From: an uncultured Roseiflexaceae bacterium
GTDB lineage: Bacteria > Chloroflexota > Chloroflexia > Chloroflexales > Roseiflexaceae
Assembly (NCBI GenBank): GCA_903868295.1
Contig: CAIPUQ010000283.1
Location: 1-9,390, forward strand
DNA length: 9,390 bases
Direction: 5' to 3'
The translations under genes and the position numbers were made by a program. Positions 8,201 to 9,390 of this stretch are shown here, piece after piece; within the stretch, counting starts at the first letter, position 1; each line of letters starts with the position of its first letter. The notes beneath the pieces are model-generated. The model was not told the origin of the DNA. It did no database searches and saw only the letters and a list, made by a program, of their open reading frames with translations.

Positions 8201-8264
8201 AGAGAACAACAATTACGATACTAAACACAACAAACCGTCGTACATGGTACATGCGGGCATCCAT
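5226..8264 (-). CDS. Secreted twin-propeller RCC1-repeat protein (paralog 2)
   Basis: This 1012-aa protein has the same plan as paralog 1: export segment (about 8-27, RRFVVFSIVIVVLCGAWVW), seven RCC1 blades (about 43-454), a Thr/Ser/Pro linker (455-534), seven more blades (about 539-965) and a basic tail (967-1012). A possible signal peptidase site follows VTA at 34-36. All 14 blades keep a Cys pair, giving 28 Cys after the export segment. The blades match paralog 1 position by position: blade 6 has RGDRDYTCAVLDN, blade 7 has CFGH in place of CWGxN, and blade 11 carries PFAADLTPVE just before blade 12. The first ATG (8264) lacks a ribosome site. The in-frame ATG at 8252 has a weak GGA 7 nt upstream and gives an N-terminus closer in length to paralog 1, so it is a reasonable alternative. 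The extracellular ligand is unknown. Confidence 0.9.
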   Translation of the reverse strand: MDARMYHVRRFVVFSIVIVVLCGAWVWRPQAPTVTAQLRLSRSTQLSAGGDHTCALLTTGVLKCWGANGSGQLGYGNTNDYGDSAAEMGAALPAVDVNQSVKVLSSGGAFTCTIRADDTTVCWGANSAGQLGIGSTIFKGDTSDEMGAALVAVDFGTSYATALSAGADHSCAILATGEVKCWGNNSAGQLGVTGNHGSASGQMGANLAAVNLGTGRTALAVATGREHSCALLDTHAVKCWGANTHGQLGYGDKISRTSPNLGDTLVSVDLGTGRTATAITAGAYETCVILDTGALVCWGFNANGQLGINAITSIGDDPGEMGDALQTIFLGEGRKALSMRVSVRGDRDYTCAVLDNASLKCWGANDMSQLGQGDSMNRGDVVDSMESLAAVELGVGQLVSHVSVGAAHTCVLLTSTNVKCFGHTNNGKLGDGSGINWGNGGFTGETIPIVDLDGIVATPTSTYTATETNTATITSTVTETGTPTNTSTDTATPTATVYSTVTRTLTRSKTPTRSKTKTKTRTPTKSKTPTRTPVGYVSRVQLIASGAVHTCALLASSVVKCWGLNDNGQLGAGNTATRGDAVGEMANALPSVDLGTGVIAKKIYAGSSHTCVLTTTNQVKCWGQNDAGQLGIGDADNRGDAFGEMGDALPFVNLGSGMTATELTIGSRITCALLTTGSVVCWGTNDNGQLGIGSTDTIGDNSGEMGDALVAVDLGTGRTALSVVASAYSVCAILDNATIKCWGENNAGQLGLGDTASRGDNSSEMGDYLLALPFAADLTPVELATSSYNVCARFDNGTIRCWGRGDNADLGNGDSSIQGNDTGELAALTAIDLGSGHTAKRVFGSAYSGFCVILDDDALKCWGSNSDANLGIGISSGDTKWGNAAGEMGDSLPTIDLGTGVTVTTLSAGSLFRCAILKYSTAVKCWGLNDAGQLGHESTYAAWGEYPDATMGDYLPILRLGAIVPSTVTPTPTKTKTYTRTLSPSRTKSPTKTLSPTKTATRTATASATPIP
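5229..5366 (-). repeat. Basic Thr/Ser/Pro C-terminal tail, paralog 2
   Basis: This encodes residues 967-1012, beginning TVTPTPTKTKTYTRT and continuing with SPSRT and SPTKT units. Acidic residues are absent. The last dozen residues (ATRTATASATPIP) differ from paralog 1, so the end of the tail drifts while its basic core is kept. Confidence 0.85.
6663..6902 (-). repeat. Inter-propeller Thr-rich linker, paralog 2
   Basis: This encodes residues 455-534. The N-terminal half is a Thr/Ser/Ala stretch with scattered Glu and Asp (TETNTATITSTVTETGT) and differs from the TPVDT repeats of paralog 1. The C-terminal half (TRSKTPTRSKTKTKTRTPT) is almost the same as in paralog 1. So the basic half is conserved and the neutral half diverges fast. 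Such Thr-rich stretches are typical sites of O-glycosylation or extended spacers in exported proteins. Confidence 0.85.
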
Positions 8265-8456
8265 TCACAAGCAATACAATATTTAAGAATAACACTAAAT
8301 ATTTGAAATAGATAGTGCAGCCTGAATAATCTATTTATATTTTGATACACTGCAAAAAATCACAACAAAAAGAGCAAAATTGAATTTGAACGCAGTGTAT
8401 TCGTCAAGAATACATCGAACACACCAGTCACAATTTGTACAAGTATTGTAATTAAT
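8265..8456 (-). promoter_or_regulatory. AT-rich upstream region of paralog 2 with two inverted repeats
   Basis: About 190 bases of very AT-rich sequence precede the paralog 2 start on the minus strand. Two perfect inverted repeats are visible: AAATAGAT at 8306-8313 with ATCTATTT at 8329-8336, and ATACACTGC at 8345-8353 with GCAGTGTAT at 8392-8400. A TATAAA hexamer (complement of 8334-8339) could serve as a -10, but the nearest TTGTGA lies 20 nt upstream, too far for a standard promoter. It shares no clear sequence with the paralog 1 promoter region. Confidence 0.4.
8345..8400. repeat. 9-bp inverted repeat with 38-nt AT-rich spacer
   Basis: The arms ATACACTGC (8345-8353) and GCAGTGTAT (8392-8400) are exact reverse complements. 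The spacer is A- and T-rich with runs of A. It may be a pair of operator half-sites or a fold-back in the leader of paralog 2; there is no direct evidence for either. Confidence 0.5.
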
Positions 8457-8900
8457 ATGCAACGTCGGACGATGGATCTGGAGGGCGGTGAAACGTCAGG
8501 CATGCACCTTTTTTGGATCACGCGTCATGTGCTGCTGCACACGGATGGTGCTTGGGTACATGATGTACCTCGGGGTACTGAAGGCATTCGTCGTACATAT
8601 CAGTTGCATGGTCGCGCTCCGCGCGGTACGAAACCAGCATCACAAAGACCGCAATGGTTCAGTTTTTTCGTTTTTCGTGCACCAGTTTTTCACAAAACGG
8701 CGGTGATTCGTTGGATACATGCGCAAATATGCGGTGTTTTGGGTTTGTTCGTATGGGGGAACCCACCCAGACAATCGCAATCTGTGGGTATTGCGTCTCG
8801 TTTTCATGCGGCGAATCATCGTCGAGCGTTCGGCCTGATACGATGTCGGAGCCTCGCTGTAGGACGCGGGATTACCAACGATGACGCGCGTGCGATGTGA
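8457..8900 (+). CDS. Doubtful hypothetical protein, 147 aa
   Basis: An open frame on the + strand fills most of the gap between paralogs 2 and 3, opposite to its neighbours. Sequence composition changes near its start from AT-rich to mixed, and it ends just before the terminator of paralog 3. Against it: there is no ribosome site before the ATG at 8457 (or before the internal ATGs at 8472 and 8502), the protein is rich in Arg, His and Trp with no recognisable motif, and no promoter is evident. It could be a real small gene, a decayed remnant, or a chance frame. No function is proposed. Confidence 0.25.
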   Translation: MQRRTMDLEGGETSGMHLFWITRHVLLHTDGAWVHDVPRGTEGIRRTYQLHGRAPRGTKPASQRPQWFSFFVFRAPVFHKTAVIRWIHAQICGVLGLFVWGNPPRQSQSVGIASRFHAANHRRAFGLIRCRSLAVGRGITNDDARAM

Positions 8901-8908
8901 TTGCTGCA

Positions 8909-8947
8909 GAAAAGGTCCCCCGCACGTGCCACGACACGTGCGGGGGA
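8909..8947 (-). terminator. Rho-independent terminator of third RCC1 gene
   Basis: A perfect 13-bp stem pairs 8916-8928 with 8935-8947 around a six-base loop. On the minus strand the stem is followed by CC and then TTTT. It begins 26 nt after the stop codon of paralog 3. This is the longest stem of the three terminators in the array. Confidence 0.88.
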
Positions 8948-8972
8948 GAATTGCAATCGCGAACCGGTGTGA

Positions 8973-9390
8973 TTATGGAGCAGTGGTGCGCGTCGGTGTG
9001 CGTGAAGGGGTGAGTGTCTTGGTCGGGCTCTTGGTGCGCGACGGGGTCAAGGTTTTGGATGGTGTCGGGGTAGATGTGCTGGGCACGATGATGCCCAGGC
9101 GCACAAACGGGAGGGCATCGCCCATATCGCTTGCCGGGTAGACGCCGTAGTCTTCGGTAGTCGAGCCACTGCCCAGTTGGCCGTTGCTATTCTCGCCCCA
9201 GCATTTGACCCCGGTGCTGAAGGTGAGGATGGCGCAGCGGAAGTCGCTGCCGATGCTCAGTGCGCTGACGGTCGTCGCCGTGCCGACATCAATGGTTGGC
9301 AGAGTATCGCCCATCTCGCCGGTTGCATTGCCCCAATTGGTGTCGGTAGCGCCGGCACCGATGCCCAAGTTGGCATCGGAGTTATCGCCC
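8973..9390 (-). CDS. RCC1-repeat protein, C-terminal end only (paralog 3)
   Basis: The frame is open to the last base of the window, so the gene begins outside it. The visible 138 residues start within a blade (DNSDANLGIG, equivalent to blade 13 of the complete paralogs), continue with WGNATGEMGDTLPTIDVGT, then a final blade with FRCAIL and VKCWGENSNGQLG. The Cys pair is C-x10-C, as in the last blade of the other two. A basic tail of TPTPSKT, SRTKSPTKT and PSRTPTRT units ends in TTAP. It is the same family in the same orientation, making at least three tandem copies. Whether it is also a twin propeller cannot be seen here. Confidence 0.88.
   Translation of the reverse strand, partial: GDNSDANLGIGAGATDTNWGNATGEMGDTLPTIDVGTATTVSALSIGSDFRCAILTFSTGVKCWGENSNGQLGSGSTTEDYGVYPASDMGDALPFVRLGIIVPSTSTPTPSKTLTPSRTKSPTKTLTPSRTPTRTTAP

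Noticed and set aside
2071..8264. Multiple RGD tripeptides as integrin-type adhesion signals
   Set aside because: Each complete paralog has about five RGD sites, but nearly all arise from the blade loop consensus xRGDxxGEMGD, so they are a by-product of the repeat and not evidence for host-cell binding.
2071..8264. Guanine nucleotide exchange factor activity by analogy with eukaryotic RCC1
   Set aside because: The proteins carry export signals, Thr-rich linkers and paired Cys, and bacteria lack Ran. Only the fold is shared.

Overview
The window reads as ordinary bacterial chromosome with moderate-to-high GC in the genes and sharply AT-rich patches at two promoter regions. The long Thr-Pro-Lys/Arg-rich linkers joined to Cys-containing RCC1 (regulator of chromosome condensation 1) repeats, next to a PlsC-type acyltransferase and a free-standing photolyase antenna domain, suggest a Chloroflexota-like organism. 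That is inference from protein style, not proof; other phyla with large secreted repeat proteins, such as Myxococcota, are not excluded.

Left part (1-1930): the 3' part of a GNAT N-acetyltransferase gene on the + strand, cut by the window edge. It runs tail-to-tail, with an 18-bp overlap, into a two-gene unit on the minus strand. That unit is a PlsC-like acyltransferase followed, through an ATGA stop/start overlap, by a short protein resembling only the N-terminal domain of DNA photolyases.

Right part (2071-9390): three paralogous genes in a head-to-tail minus-strand array. Two are complete (996 and 1012 aa) and one is present only as its C-terminal end. Each complete protein has an N-terminal hydrophobic export segment, a seven-repeat RCC1 propeller, a basic Thr/Ser/Pro linker, a second seven-repeat propeller and a basic Thr/Ser/Pro tail. 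Every blade carries a Cys pair in the same position (C-x9-C, or C-x10-C in the last blade). Each gene is followed by its own rho-independent terminator, so they look like separate transcription units.

The gap between the second and third paralogs (about 8265-8909) holds an AT-rich, inverted-repeat-bearing stretch upstream of the second gene and a weakly supported 147-aa reading frame on the + strand. The RCC1 array is the most interesting content: a tandem family of probable secreted or surface twin-propeller proteins of unknown ligand. No mobile element, CRISPR array, tRNA or rRNA was seen.
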